Positions 42,688-51,504 of a stretch of DNA of 59,028 bases are shown here, one piece after another. Below the pieces are notes generated by a model, which was not told the origin of the DNA, did no database searches, and worked only from the letters and a program-made list of their open reading frames with translations. This DNA is from Bacillota bacterium (GTDB lineage: Bacteria; Bacillota; Sulfobacillia; Fermentithermobacillales; Fermentithermobacillaceae), in assembly GCA_012841065.1 (NCBI GenBank), contig DUVI01000007.1, positions 1 through 59,028 of the forward strand. Direction: 5' to 3'. The position numbers and the translations under genes were made by a program. The first letter of the stretch is position 1, and the number at the start of each line of letters is the position of its first letter.

Positions 42688-43362
42688 TTAATCACGCCTT
42701 CCCCGGAGCATCAAGAGCCTCAAGAACTGGCCCACAGCCACAGCAGTGGCAGCTACATAGGTAAGGGCCGCTGCATTTAGCACATTCCCAACGGGTACTG
42801 CTTCGTTTCCTGATACATAACCCGACGATTCCAACATGTTGAGAGCACGTCTCGAAGCATCGAATTCCACGGGCAATGTGATCACCTGGAACAGCACGGC
42901 GCCGAGGAAGAACAAGAGCCCAAGGTCCATCAAAGTGCCCGATCTCACAAAAAACCCTATAAGGAACAGGGGAATAGCGGCATTTGACGTGAAATGCGCG
43001 ATAGGCACCAAGCTGTTCCTGATAGACAAAGGAGCATAGCCTACTCCGTGCTGTACTGCATGGCCTACCTCATGGGCGGCAATTCCCAGTGCCGCCACTG
43101 AAGTACTGTCGTATACGCCCGAGGACAAACGCAACACCTTCGACCGGGGATCGTAGTGATCCGTAAGCAACCCAGGGTTTCTTTCTATCCTTACATCCTC
43201 CAGTCCTGCGTCCCGCAGCAAAGCTGCAGCTACAATATACGCCGGCTGCCCTGATTTGGCATACACCCTTGAATACTGGTCATAAGCAGCACGAACCCTA
43301 GCTTGGGCCCAAAGCGCGAACATGAAGGCCGGCAGTACGAAAATGACATAGCCTACATCCAT
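42688..43362 (-). CDS. yugP: Zinc-dependent membrane peptidase (YugP family)
   Basis: 224 residues with four hydrophobic helices and a zinc-protease HEVGHAVQ motif (about 94-101) between the first and second helices. The family (peptidase M-, PF04298) is conserved in Bacillota; its substrate is unknown. Downstream segments LPVEFDASRRALNMLE and NEAVPVGNVLNAAALTYVA are typical. It lies between the def-fmt gene and rsmB, a common place for it in Clostridia. Confidence 0.9.
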   Translation of the reverse strand: MDVGYVIFVLPAFMFALWAQARVRAAYDQYSRVYAKSGQPAYIVAAALLRDAGLEDVRIERNPGLLTDHYDPRSKVLRLSSGVYDSTSVAALGIAAHEVGHAVQHGVGYAPLSIRNSLVPIAHFTSNAAIPLFLIGFFVRSGTLMDLGLLFFLGAVLFQVITLPVEFDASRRALNMLESSGYVSGNEAVPVGNVLNAAALTYVAATAVAVGQFLRLLMLRGRRD

Positions 43363-43390
43363 ATGATCCCCTCCTCAACAAATGAAACTG

Positions 43391-44824
43391 TCAGCCAAAC
43401 TTATTTGACCTGTCTTGTCTACCTACCAGGAAAGCCCTGGCAATCATAGTCGTCTTGCCCGCCGGTTGTACTTCAAGTACTCCGATTACACCTTGGCCGC
43501 ACCTGACTACAGCCATTGTATCATCGATCTTGAGTATTGTACCCGGGGCCGTATCATCTGAAAAAGCGTAGCTTTCTGAAGGCAGCAGCTGCGTCCTCCA
43601 TATTTTCGTACGCTCAGTCCCGAACAAGGTAACGGCACCTGGTACAGGAGAAAGCGCTCGTACAAGGTTATGAATATGTTCTGCAGGCGCTTGCCAGTCA
43701 ATTATCTCTTCCCCCGGCTTCAAATGAGGCGCGTAGGTGCTCTCACCTTCGTCTTGAGGCGTCCTCGCTGCAGCACCTGTATATACCAAAGCGATGGCCT
43801 CAATCAGGGCATCAGCTCCTGTAACCGAAAGGTGTCGCTCCAGAGTACCATAGGTCTCATTGGGATCTACATCAACAGTCTTTTGCACACAAACATCCCC
43901 TGCATCCATACGTTCACTCATGTATATGATTGTAACCCCGCTCTTTTGTTCTCCGGCCATGATTTGCCTCTGAATCGGATTACCCCCACGGTACTTGGGC
44001 AGAAGTGACGGATGCACGTTCAGGCATGCATACTTTGGAAGTTCAAGCACCTGTGCAGGAATTCTCTGGCCGTAAGCGGCAACAGCTATAAAGTCAGGCT
44101 CTACAAGCCTAAGCCGCTCAATTGCCTCAGGGGAGCTTATATTTTCAGGCGTAAACACTTCCAACCCTAACTCCAGCGCTCTCTGCTTAACCGGGGTAGG
44201 CGTCAGGATCTTCTTCCTTCCGTATGGGCGGTCAGGCTGGGTGACAACCAGCCCCACATCAGCTCCTGCTTGCACCAAGCCATCCAGTGACGGCAGTGCA
44301 AATTCAGGGCTCCCCATGAAGATACATTTCAGTCCCGAAAGCGCTTCGTCCGGTCCGGTAAAGTCGTCCTCAACCTCGACGATGGATTTAGCTCTGTCTA
44401 TGAACAACACCCCGTCAAGATGATCCAGTTCATGGCACAATGCCCTGGCCAACAACCCTTCTCCTTCTACCCAGATTTCATGGCCGTCGCGATTTAGGGC
44501 CTTGACGCACACCTTCACAGGGCGTTCAACCTCTCCCAGATAACCAGGCCAGCTCAGGCAACCTTCCCACTTGGTTTCAGTCTCAGCGGACTGGGACACA
44601 ATTTCAGGGTTTATGAGGAAATGAGGGCCTTCGCCAACGTCAATCACTACCATGCGCTTTGAAATGCCAACCTGTGGCGCAGCCAGCCCAACCCCGGACG
44701 CCGCCCTCATGGCTTCCAGCATGGCATCAAGCTGCTCACGGACCTTGTTATTTACTCTTCGCACCGGCTTAGCTTTCTTTCTCAACACCGGCGCGTCAAA
44801 TGTGTGTATCTCAAACCCTGACAA
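43391..44824 (-). CDS. Peptide deformylase fused to methionyl-tRNA formyltransferase
   Basis: 477 residues from TTG 44824, six bases after AAAGGGTGAT; this gives the deformylase N-terminus [15 protein letters not shown], the same spacing as E. coli Def. ATG 44851 and TTG 44881 are longer in-frame options. Deformylase (1-150): GVGLAAPQ (44-51), EGCLS (87-91), metal site HELDH (131-135). Formyltransferase (165-477): [13 protein letters not shown], catalytic N269, H271 ([13 protein letters not shown]) and D307 in MDAGD, then a C-terminal OB domain. One enzyme formylates initiator tRNA, the other removes formyl from nascent proteins. No stop or restart signal separates them. Both active sites look intact. 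Confidence 0.93.
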   Translation of the reverse strand: MSGFEIHTFDAPVLRKKAKPVRRVNNKVREQLDAMLEAMRAASGVGLAAPQVGISKRMVVIDVGEGPHFLINPEIVSQSAETETKWEGCLSWPGYLGEVERPVKVCVKALNRDGHEIWVEGEGLLARALCHELDHLDGVLFIDRAKSIVEVEDDFTGPDEALSGLKCIFMGSPEFALPSLDGLVQAGADVGLVVTQPDRPYGRKKILTPTPVKQRALELGLEVFTPENISSPEAIERLRLVEPDFIAVAAYGQRIPAQVLELPKYACLNVHPSLLPKYRGGNPIQRQIMAGEQKSGVTIIYMSERMDAGDVCVQKTVDVDPNETYGTLERHLSVTGADALIEAIALVYTGAAARTPQDEGESTYAPHLKPGEEIIDWQAPAEHIHNLVRALSPVPGAVTLFGTERTKIWRTQLLPSESYAFSDDTAPGTILKIDDTMAVVRCGQGVIGVLEVQPAGKTTMIARAFLVGRQDRSNKFG

Positions 44825-44867
44825 CAAAACATCACCCTTTGTCAAATCCATATCCGGGTATATTCTG

Positions 44868-44890
44868 ATTATATCATCCAATTATATCAC
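44868..44890 (-). promoter_or_regulatory. Tandem extended -10 elements upstream of def-fmt
   Basis: On the minus strand two copies of TGATATAAT occur 13 bases apart (hexamers at 44881-44886 and 44868-44873). Each is a full extended -10. No good -35 is seen, which extended -10 promoters can do without. They lie between priA and the def-fmt start. Confidence 0.5.
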
Positions 44891-44907
44891 TTAAGAGCTA
44901 AGCGCCG

Positions 44908-46854
44908 TCACCCAATCCCAAAAGGCTCTTCAGTGTCCACCGTCATCCTTACCTGGCTGTGGGAAACATCATCCCAAACCTGTTTCACAACCTGGAACAA
45001 TTCCTCTCTCTTAGCAGCTTTAAGCATTATGATCCACCTATAGCGGCCGCGCACCCTCGGTTTTGGCGCAGGCCCCGGTCCAAGCACCCGGACACCGGGG
45101 GAACAGTGTTCCACTCCGGCTGCAAACCTCTCAGCCACCTGCTTCACCTGATCCTGCTTGTTTCCGGAAAACTCAATCTTGAAAAGCACGCCGAAGGGCG
45201 GATACCCCAGGATTGCCCGGTTCCCGGCCTCGATCGCATAGAAAACCTCAGGATCCTGAACACCTCGAATGGCGTGATGCTCGGGGTTCAGTGTCTGGAC
45301 AACAAACTGCTTGTAAGGGTTTCCTCCTGAACTCTTAAGAAGCTGCGTTAAGTCCATAAGGAGCCTGAAGACCTGTTCGGGAGCACTGTAATCGGGAAAG
45401 CTGAGCAGATTGTCACATGAAATCACTCCCAGGCATGTAACCGGAGGCACCTCAAATCCAAGCACCATCTGTGTACACAGCAGGCATGAGGGCGCCGATG
45501 ACCTGAATTGGGCTATCACATCTTCAGGCGCTTCAGTATCTTGATCCAGCTTGAAGATAGGTACTTGGGGGAAACGTTTGCCAAACTCCGATGCCACCCG
45601 GTCTATTCCATATCCCACCTGCCTCCAGGCGAAGCCGCGGCACACGGGACATTCCAAAGGCGGTGTTTCCCTGTAGCCACACGTATGGCATACCATCAGG
45701 GTATCCCGCCCATGGTATGCAAGGGACACAGAACACCTGGGGCACATTATGATACTGCCACAGTCACAGCACATAAGCCCTGACGAAGTACCGCGCCGGT
45801 TTAGAAAAAGCAAGGCTCTTTCCCCTTCATTGAAAACATCTCTCAGCGCAAGGTGAAGTTCTCTGCTAATTGTAAGCCCCCGTTTTCTACCGAGCATGCT
45901 TATTATTTGGTGGTTAACACTTACATCAGCGTGGGATGATGTATCTCCTGAGGTTGGATGTTCTACTGGCTTGAGCTTACCTTGATCTATGTGCCGGCGG
46001 GTTCTGACCGACGGCATGAAAGACCCAAGAAGCACCTGGCAGTCCTGAAGGTTCGCCCGCATCCTTGCAACGGTTACCGCATTATACCCGGGAAATTCCT
46101 CGGCCTTGTATAAATGGGATTCTTCTTCGTCGATAACGATGAGTCCCAAATTCTTAACCGGACTGAAAACAGCACCCCTGGTACCTACGGCGAGTTTGGC
46201 GTCGCCTTCCAGAAGTCTCAGCCAGTTTTCACGCCTGGCCGAACCTGTAAGATCTGAGTGGACCAACGCCACGGGGCCAAACCGTGACTCGAGGGCGGGC
46301 ACAACACTATCCAGTTTACGTATCTCAGGCACAAGCACTATAACGCCCAACCCCGAGCTCAGGATCTCCTCGATTCGGGCAAGGTAGTAATCCCACCTGG
46401 AGGCAGCAGGGCCTTGTACAAACAGGCTTTCCGAAAAACTGTCCAGGTCCGGCAGCTTTGGATCGGTACATCGGGTAAACTGGCCGGATTGGCCAAGTTG
46501 TGTACCTGATTCCAAGCGTCTCCGCCGTACGAAAGGAGGCCACAGGTACCGCCAAAAGGACGCAATAGAGGCAAGGTAATGTTGCTTGAGGAGCTTCGCT
46601 AGGTCCAGGAGCTCAACAGGAGGCAAGAACCTGAGATCATAAACCGCCGACACGCTCTTTACGTCAAAACCAGGTTGCTCGCTGCTGTGGCCCACTACAT
46701 ACCCTTCTGCTTGTCTCTGTCCAAAAGGTACCTGAACCTTAGCTCCATAAGGCAGGTAGCATGCCCCTGGAACCTCATATGTGAACGTGCGGTCCCCTAC
46801 AGCAGGGATATCCACCACAACTTCAACATAGCTAAACCTGTCCGGGTCAACCAA
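44908..46854 (-). CDS. priA: PriA-like primosomal protein with degenerate ATPase motifs
   Basis: 648 residues. The N-terminal DNA-binding domain (1-110) and the zinc module with four C-x2-C pairs (CCDCGS, CPRCS, CHTCG, CPVCR; about 355-400) are conserved. Helicase motifs are not. Walker A reads QGPAASRWDY (about 147-156) instead of GxTGSGKT. Motif II is DEEE rather than DEEH. The GTQMIAKGHDFP region is CTQMVLGFEVPP, and motif VI (QVAGRAGR) is replaced by DLTQLLKSSGG. It resembles the ATPase-less PriA-like proteins of Actinobacteria. It may still bind forks and recruit partners, but helicase activity is unlikely. It overlaps coaBC by 8 bases, its normal partner. Confidence 0.88.
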   Translation of the reverse strand: MVDPDRFSYVEVVVDIPAVGDRTFTYEVPGACYLPYGAKVQVPFGQRQAEGYVVGHSSEQPGFDVKSVSAVYDLRFLPPVELLDLAKLLKQHYLASIASFWRYLWPPFVRRRRLESGTQLGQSGQFTRCTDPKLPDLDSFSESLFVQGPAASRWDYYLARIEEILSSGLGVIVLVPEIRKLDSVVPALESRFGPVALVHSDLTGSARRENWLRLLEGDAKLAVGTRGAVFSPVKNLGLIVIDEEESHLYKAEEFPGYNAVTVARMRANLQDCQVLLGSFMPSVRTRRHIDQGKLKPVEHPTSGDTSSHADVSVNHQIISMLGRKRGLTISRELHLALRDVFNEGERALLFLNRRGTSSGLMCCDCGSIIMCPRCSVSLAYHGRDTLMVCHTCGYRETPPLECPVCRGFAWRQVGYGIDRVASEFGKRFPQVPIFKLDQDTEAPEDVIAQFRSSAPSCLLCTQMVLGFEVPPVTCLGVISCDNLLSFPDYSAPEQVFRLLMDLTQLLKSSGGNPYKQFVVQTLNPEHHAIRGVQDPEVFYAIEAGNRAILGYPPFGVLFKIEFSGNKQDQVKQVAERFAAGVEHCSPGVRVLGPGPAPKPRVRGRYRWIIMLKAAKREELFQVVKQVWDDVSHSQVRMTVDTEEPFGIG

Positions 46855-48040
46855 TGATACTCTTCACCTTGTCAAGGATAGCCATGGCGATTTGATACTT
46901 GGGTGCAGGGCCAACCTCCTGGTGGGTGCCATCAGGCATGACGATGCTGATAACATTGGTGTCTGATCCGAAGCCCCTGTCGGAAAGGCCCACCCGATTG
47001 GCACACACGAAATCAAGGTTCTTCTGTCTTGCCTTTTGCACGGCGTTTTCCACAAGGTTTTCTGTTTCAGCTGCAAACCCTACCAACACTCTGTTCGCCT
47101 TGTCTTGCCCCAGGGTTTTGAGGATATCAGGAGTCTCACGAAAAGCCAGTTCAATCACATCGCCGGACTTCTTTATCTTGTGATCTGATACCTTCTCCGG
47201 GTGGAAATCTCCCGGAGCCGCAGCTCCTATCACCACGTCTGATTCCGGGTAGAATTTTAGGCACGCGTCAAGCATCTGCCGGGTGGTTTCAACCTGCTTC
47301 ACGGTAACTCCAGGCGGCGCTTCCAGCGCAACAGGCCCCGAAACAAGGTATACCGTAGCACCTCTGTTTGCAGCTGCCGCTGAAAGTGCATAACCCATCT
47401 TACCTGTGGACGGGTTGGATATGTACCTGACCGGGTCTATCCATTCCCTTGTGGGCCCGGCAGTTATGAGAATGCGCATCCCTTCCAAGTCACGTTCCGG
47501 CACCAGGATGGATACCACTTCTTGTACTATCCTGTCAGGTTCAGGCAGCCTGCCTTTGCCAATTGCCCCGCAGGCCAACCTGCCGGAATCAGGCTCCAAG
47601 ATGTGATACCCCAGTTGTCTCAAGCCTTCCAGGTTCTTCTGGACAATGGGGTTAATATACATATTGTGGTTCATGGCCGGACAGATCAGTTTGGGAGCAG
47701 CGCAAGCCATAATTGACGTAGTGAGGAAATCATCTGCGATACCATTGTAGATCTTACCTATGACATTAGCTGTCGCAGGGCACACCAGGAACAGATCTGC
47801 AGCTTCGGCCAAAGCTACGTGTTCTACGTTCCACTGCTTAGGTTCCTCAAACATACGCACAACAACGGGATTGTTGGATATAGTTTGAAATGTAATGGGC
47901 GCCACCATCTTGGTTGCGTTTTCAGTCATTATTACACGGGTTTCTGCCCCGAGTTTTTTGAGTTTTGATATCACGTCAAGTGTCTTGTACGCGGCTATCC
48001 CGCCTGTTACGCCAACTACCACAGTGTAACCTGACAACAC
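46847..48040 (-). CDS. coaBC: Bifunctional phosphopantothenoylcysteine decarboxylase/synthetase
   Basis: 397 residues. CoaC flavoprotein part (1-185): GVTGGIAAYK, catalytic His in NVEHVALAEAAD, substrate clamp PAMNHNMY and redox Cys in SGRLACGAIGKGRLPEP. CoaB part (190-397): ITAGPTREWIDPVRYISN, GYALSAAAANRGA and KxKK-like HKIKKSGD. Together they make phosphopantetheine from phosphopantothenate and cysteine. The segment AAAPGDFHPEK replaces the usual AAVADYRP, a mild deviation. Confidence 0.94.
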   Translation of the reverse strand: MLSGYTVVVGVTGGIAAYKTLDVISKLKKLGAETRVIMTENATKMVAPITFQTISNNPVVVRMFEEPKQWNVEHVALAEAADLFLVCPATANVIGKIYNGIADDFLTTSIMACAAPKLICPAMNHNMYINPIVQKNLEGLRQLGYHILEPDSGRLACGAIGKGRLPEPDRIVQEVVSILVPERDLEGMRILITAGPTREWIDPVRYISNPSTGKMGYALSAAAANRGATVYLVSGPVALEAPPGVTVKQVETTRQMLDACLKFYPESDVVIGAAAPGDFHPEKVSDHKIKKSGDVIELAFRETPDILKTLGQDKANRVLVGFAAETENLVENAVQKARQKNLDFVCANRVGLSDRGFGSDTNVISIVMPDGTHQEVGPAPKYQIAMAILDKVKSIIG

Positions 48041-48075
48041 GGTCTACCACCCCTATCGAATCAATTCTCAAAACT

Positions 48076-48103
48076 CCAAGGCACCCTTTGCCGGGTGCCT
48101 TGG
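48076..48103 (-). terminator. Hairpin between rpoZ and coaBC
   Basis: A perfect 11-bp stem (CCAAGGCACCC at 48076-48086, complement at 48093-48103) with a six-base loop. On the minus strand AGTTTTGAG follows, a weak T-run. It probably ends or attenuates the gmk-rpoZ transcript before coaBC. Confidence 0.65.
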
Positions 48104-48106
48104 ACA

Positions 48107-48310
48107 TCAACTTGCGGTATCAGATCTCCACTGATACTCGACTTTTCCGTTACATACCTCATCTATTGCAATGGTCACCGGTTTTTCTGTCGCAAGCACA
48201 TCGCCCTGTTGCTCGCCTACTATCTGCCTCGCACGTTTGGCTACCGCAAGCACCAGGGTGTACTTGGAACCGGTTTTCTTGATCACATCCCTCAAAGATG
48301 AGTTTGCCAT
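48107..48310 (-). CDS. rpoZ: RNA polymerase omega subunit
   Basis: 67 residues. The conserved omega core SKYTLVLAVAKRARQI is present, followed by VTIAIDEVCNGKVEY. Omega helps assemble RNA polymerase. It overlaps gmk by 19 bases, the standard gmk-rpoZ pair. Confidence 0.94.
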   Translation of the reverse strand: MANSSLRDVIKKTGSKYTLVLAVAKRARQIVGEQQGDVLATEKPVTIAIDEVCNGKVEYQWRSDTAS

Positions 48311-48912
48311 CCCTTGCCCCCCCTATGAACCTTACTGGCGGAAAGCTCACGCCTTGCCCTTTCTCCTAACGCTATCGCAATAAGTCTGTCTGTGGCTCTT
48401 TGAACGTCGTCATTGATAATAACATAATCGAAATCAGCAAGATCGGCAATTTCCCGGCGTGCGCTTTCAAGCCGTATACGCTGTTCCGTATCATTTTCAG
48501 TCCCGCGAGTTCTAATCCGCCGTTCAAGTTCTTCAAGGGAAGGTGGAAGGATAAAGATGAAGATGCCTTCAGGATAAACTTGTCGTAAGGTCCGAGCGCC
48601 TTGAACGTCCTTCTCAACCAAAACATCGGAGCCCTGCTCAAGACTATGCTCCAATTCTTCCTTGGGTGTTCCGTAGTAGTTGCCGTATACCTGTGCCCAT
48701 TCACACAGCTGGTTGCTTCGCTTCCTCTCTATAAACTCATCCATAGACACGAATATGTAGTCAACCCCGTCAACTTCACTCGGCCTCCGGGGCCTGGTTG
48801 TAATTGAAGGACAGAACTTTATATCAGGCAACTCTGCTAGGAGAGCCCTCCTTAAGGTGCCTTTTCCGCAACCAGAAGGAGCAGTTATGACAAACAAGAG
48901 ACCCTTTTCCAT
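48292..48912 (-). CDS. gmk: Guanylate kinase
   Basis: 206 residues. It phosphorylates GMP to GDP. The P-loop is APSGCGKGTL (about 10-19; Gly in place of the common Ser/Thr before Thr). The GMP-binding segments are SITTRPRRPSEVDGVDYIFV and YYGTPKEELE. Catalytic Arg residues lie in RIRTRGTENDTEQRIRLESA. It follows the IHF-like gene by 42 bases. Confidence 0.95.
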   Translation of the reverse strand: MEKGLLFVITAPSGCGKGTLRRALLAELPDIKFCPSITTRPRRPSEVDGVDYIFVSMDEFIERKRSNQLCEWAQVYGNYYGTPKEELEHSLEQGSDVLVEKDVQGARTLRQVYPEGIFIFILPPSLEELERRIRTRGTENDTEQRIRLESARREIADLADFDYVIINDDVQRATDRLIAIALGERARRELSASKVHRGGKGWQTHL

Positions 48913-48954
48913 CTGTAATGCTGACTACCTCTCCCTGTATACCGCCAACGTAAC

Positions 48955-49263
48955 CTACTTGTCCATAAACCGCGCCAAAAGCGCCTGCTTCTGCCTTGTA
49001 CCCAGGCCCTGGACCCGCCTGGATTCATTGATTCCAACTTCCTGCATAATCCTTTCAGCCTTCACTTTGCCAACTCTGGGTAAGGACCTAAGCAGATAGG
49101 AGACTTTCATCCGTGCTACGACAGGGTCGTCCCGATTCAGGACTTCTTCGAGCGTGACTTCGCCCTTCTTGAGCTGCTCTCTCAGATTAGCTCTGGCTTT
49201 TCTCATAGCCTGAGCCTTCTCCAACGCTTTCCTCTTCTCGTCTGCAGTCAGGGTCGGAAGCAT
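48955..49263 (-). CDS. mihF: Integration host factor, actinobacterial (mIHF) type
   Basis: 102 residues. A charged N-terminal helix is followed by an S13-like H2TH DNA-binding region (about 50-100), with VARMKVSYLLRSLPRVGKVKA and QEVGINESRRVQGLG. This is the single-chain mIHF family known from actinobacteria and also found before gmk in many Clostridia. It binds and bends DNA without sequence homology to E. coli IHF. AAAGGAGGGAG lies before the ATG. The remA/yicC genes that often precede gmk are not here. Confidence 0.92.
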   Translation of the reverse strand: MLPTLTADEKRKALEKAQAMRKARANLREQLKKGEVTLEEVLNRDDPVVARMKVSYLLRSLPRVGKVKAERIMQEVGINESRRVQGLGTRQKQALLARFMDK

Positions 49264-49334
49264 ACCATTCTCCCTCCTTTATGTTGAACATTGCGTTATC
49301 TATAAGACGCCTGGAAACGGGTTCACACTGGGCG

Positions 49335-51380
49335 TTATTCGCCCTGGATATCAGAATTCCTCCTTTTTCGTCGAATTTTTGGCACTTCCGGTTTAGTATC
49401 CGGGCTGCTTTTCCCCTGGATAAGGTTGACCAAATCAATGTAAGCAGAGTGTGACCACACAAGAGGGCCTACTGACAGGGGTGCTCCCGTGAACCCGTCA
49501 ACCTGTTCGGGCAATATACCCGACCCTAGACTGTGCTTGCGAAACCAATTAAGCCAAGTTATGATTTCTGCCTTATCCAACAGTCTCAACAAGTATCCCG
49601 AAATCAGGTACCATGCTGTGGTGACAAACCATGGGTTACCGGGAAGATCATGAGAACCTTCAGGACGCCAATACCAATCTCCTTTATACCTGGCAATTCC
49701 GTTGGGTTCCGGGCCTGTGCTGACCATCAGCGCCTTTTCCAACCGGTTCCATGTGGTTATGCTCCTGGGTTCGAGCCGCCTTAGCAACGATTCCAGGCGT
49801 TTTGTAGCGGTCAACCCAGGCACCTTATGACAGAGTTCCTCTATTTTGGCGAGCAAGATCGGGATCATGAACAGACTCGAATCTTCAGTCCAATCAACGC
49901 TAAGGGTCGGCGATACCATCCCTCGGCAAAATCCAAACTCGTCGTTGGATAGATTGGAGTAAAGCCCTTGCACAAGTTCGCAGCTTGCCTCGCAAAATTC
50001 CGTGAAGTCGCGTTTGTGCAACAACCACGCAATTCTTGCCGCTACCATGAGAGCAGCCGCCGAAACCGCCTGGGTAAACGAAAAAATGCCCCGCCGCTCC
50101 TCCCAAAGGTCAAACGACGGCTTTACCAAAAACCCGTCTTGAGTACGATACCCCTCGATGAACCTGGCGGCCTTCTCCACAAAAGTGGGATAAATCTCAT
50201 GGATGAAACCGAGATCATGGGTTTGGTCCAAGTATTCAAGCGCGGTGATAAGGGATAGGGCTACCTCATCTTCTTGAATGGGCAATTCACCTGAAGGCAA
50301 GTCAGGGCTGTGCCAGCCTGAGCCCCTCGTCCCATCGGGCCTGTACCTTTGCCAAAAATAGCCGTCCTGGGACAAGGTTTGGGCACAGAAAGCAAGATAC
50401 CGCCTGCCATACTCCGGCAATTTACTATTAATAAGCGAAGATGCGCACATCGCTGCGTCCCTGGGCCATACATACCTGTAGTGGTCCCTGAAATCTCCCA
50501 TAATATCAGTATCGCAAGAGGCCAGAATCCCACCGCCTGCGTCACAATGGGTAGTGATCAGTTTGACCGAAGTGGTGTAGAAGCAACCACGCCTGTCTCG
50601 GCCCAGTTTAGTCGCCCAGTATTTTGCAGACCGCCTGCGGATTCCTTCAAACCCCAATTGCAGTGCTTCGTCCAACCTGAGGTCGGCCTCCTGCCGGGTA
50701 GCGCCAAACGCCACGAAATAGGTGGCTTTCAGCGTATTCACGGTCGCCCCTCCGTGTCCCTCACATGTGACACTGTAGATGCTCTCGATCAACCCATGGT
50801 CGATTGAGTTCCCGTAGACTCCGCCGGTTTCCGGAACCAGTTGGACCCCGCCGTCACGCATTTTGGCGACCGCCCCTCGAGCGGTGTACACCGGATTCTC
50901 AGCATCAAGTCTGTGCTCCGGAGTTACAGTTATGGCCACCCAATGATGTCCTTTGTAGTGGTATAGCCGACCCGCCTTAGCGTCAAAGAACCCGCACTCG
51001 CTGGCTGTGTTCTCTCCCAAGTGGTAATGCTGCCTGAAGTACAAGCAGACCTTGCCCGTGCTCTTGATGTTCAGACTGATGGCCCTGGCCCACAAAGGGT
51101 TGTAAGGATCTACGCAATCAGACATCTCTACTGACAAGGGCAGCTGCTTGTGCTTGAACGCCCAATCAAAGCACATACCCTCTCCGTATCTGGCCTGTGT
51201 ATGCCAGGATGTCCCTCCGGTCCGGTGAAATGTGCCGTCGTACCAGATTAGGCATATATTGCGGGCTCCCTCACCCACATGATTGGCAAGCCCCACCACA
51301 GGCCAGAATATCTCGCGCGTCTTTGCTTCAGCGTCAAATCCCAAGAACAGACTTCCGTTTCCAAGCACACACAATCTCAT
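49335..51380 (-). CDS. Glycoside hydrolase family 15 (glucoamylase/glucodextranase-like)
   Basis: 681 residues from ATG 51380, eight bases after GGGAG; a longer frame to 51419 lacks a site. An N-terminal beta-sandwich (about 1-260) is joined to an (alpha/alpha)6 barrel. Barrel motifs: YRYVWPRDAAMCASSL, the general-acid segment LPIQEDEVALSL and the general-base segment LPEQVDGFTG with PLVWSHSAYI. It would release glucose from alpha-glucans. No signal peptide is seen, so it probably acts inside the cell. It is divergent from the DUF4912-GH57 pair, which suggests a glycogen/maltodextrin module. Confidence 0.92.
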   Translation of the reverse strand: MRLCVLGNGSLFLGFDAEAKTREIFWPVVGLANHVGEGARNICLIWYDGTFHRTGGTSWHTQARYGEGMCFDWAFKHKQLPLSVEMSDCVDPYNPLWARAISLNIKSTGKVCLYFRQHYHLGENTASECGFFDAKAGRLYHYKGHHWVAITVTPEHRLDAENPVYTARGAVAKMRDGGVQLVPETGGVYGNSIDHGLIESIYSVTCEGHGGATVNTLKATYFVAFGATRQEADLRLDEALQLGFEGIRRRSAKYWATKLGRDRRGCFYTTSVKLITTHCDAGGGILASCDTDIMGDFRDHYRYVWPRDAAMCASSLINSKLPEYGRRYLAFCAQTLSQDGYFWQRYRPDGTRGSGWHSPDLPSGELPIQEDEVALSLITALEYLDQTHDLGFIHEIYPTFVEKAARFIEGYRTQDGFLVKPSFDLWEERRGIFSFTQAVSAAALMVAARIAWLLHKRDFTEFCEASCELVQGLYSNLSNDEFGFCRGMVSPTLSVDWTEDSSLFMIPILLAKIEELCHKVPGLTATKRLESLLRRLEPRSITTWNRLEKALMVSTGPEPNGIARYKGDWYWRPEGSHDLPGNPWFVTTAWYLISGYLLRLLDKAEIITWLNWFRKHSLGSGILPEQVDGFTGAPLSVGPLVWSHSAYIDLVNLIQGKSSPDTKPEVPKIRRKRRNSDIQGE

Positions 51381-51504
51381 GCAAATGACTCCCAATCCTA
51401 AGCCTCGAATAAAATACAAGGTTATTCCTCATATTTAGTTAGAGCCGGTCGTTCAAACCAATGGCTTTTCCGATTTTAGCCTGACGGGAGGAATACTATA
51501 CACA

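Noticed and set aside
49330-49344. GGGCG/CGCCC hairpin at the end of the GH15 gene as a terminator
   Set aside because: Five base pairs only, overlapping the stop codon, with no T-run on either strand.
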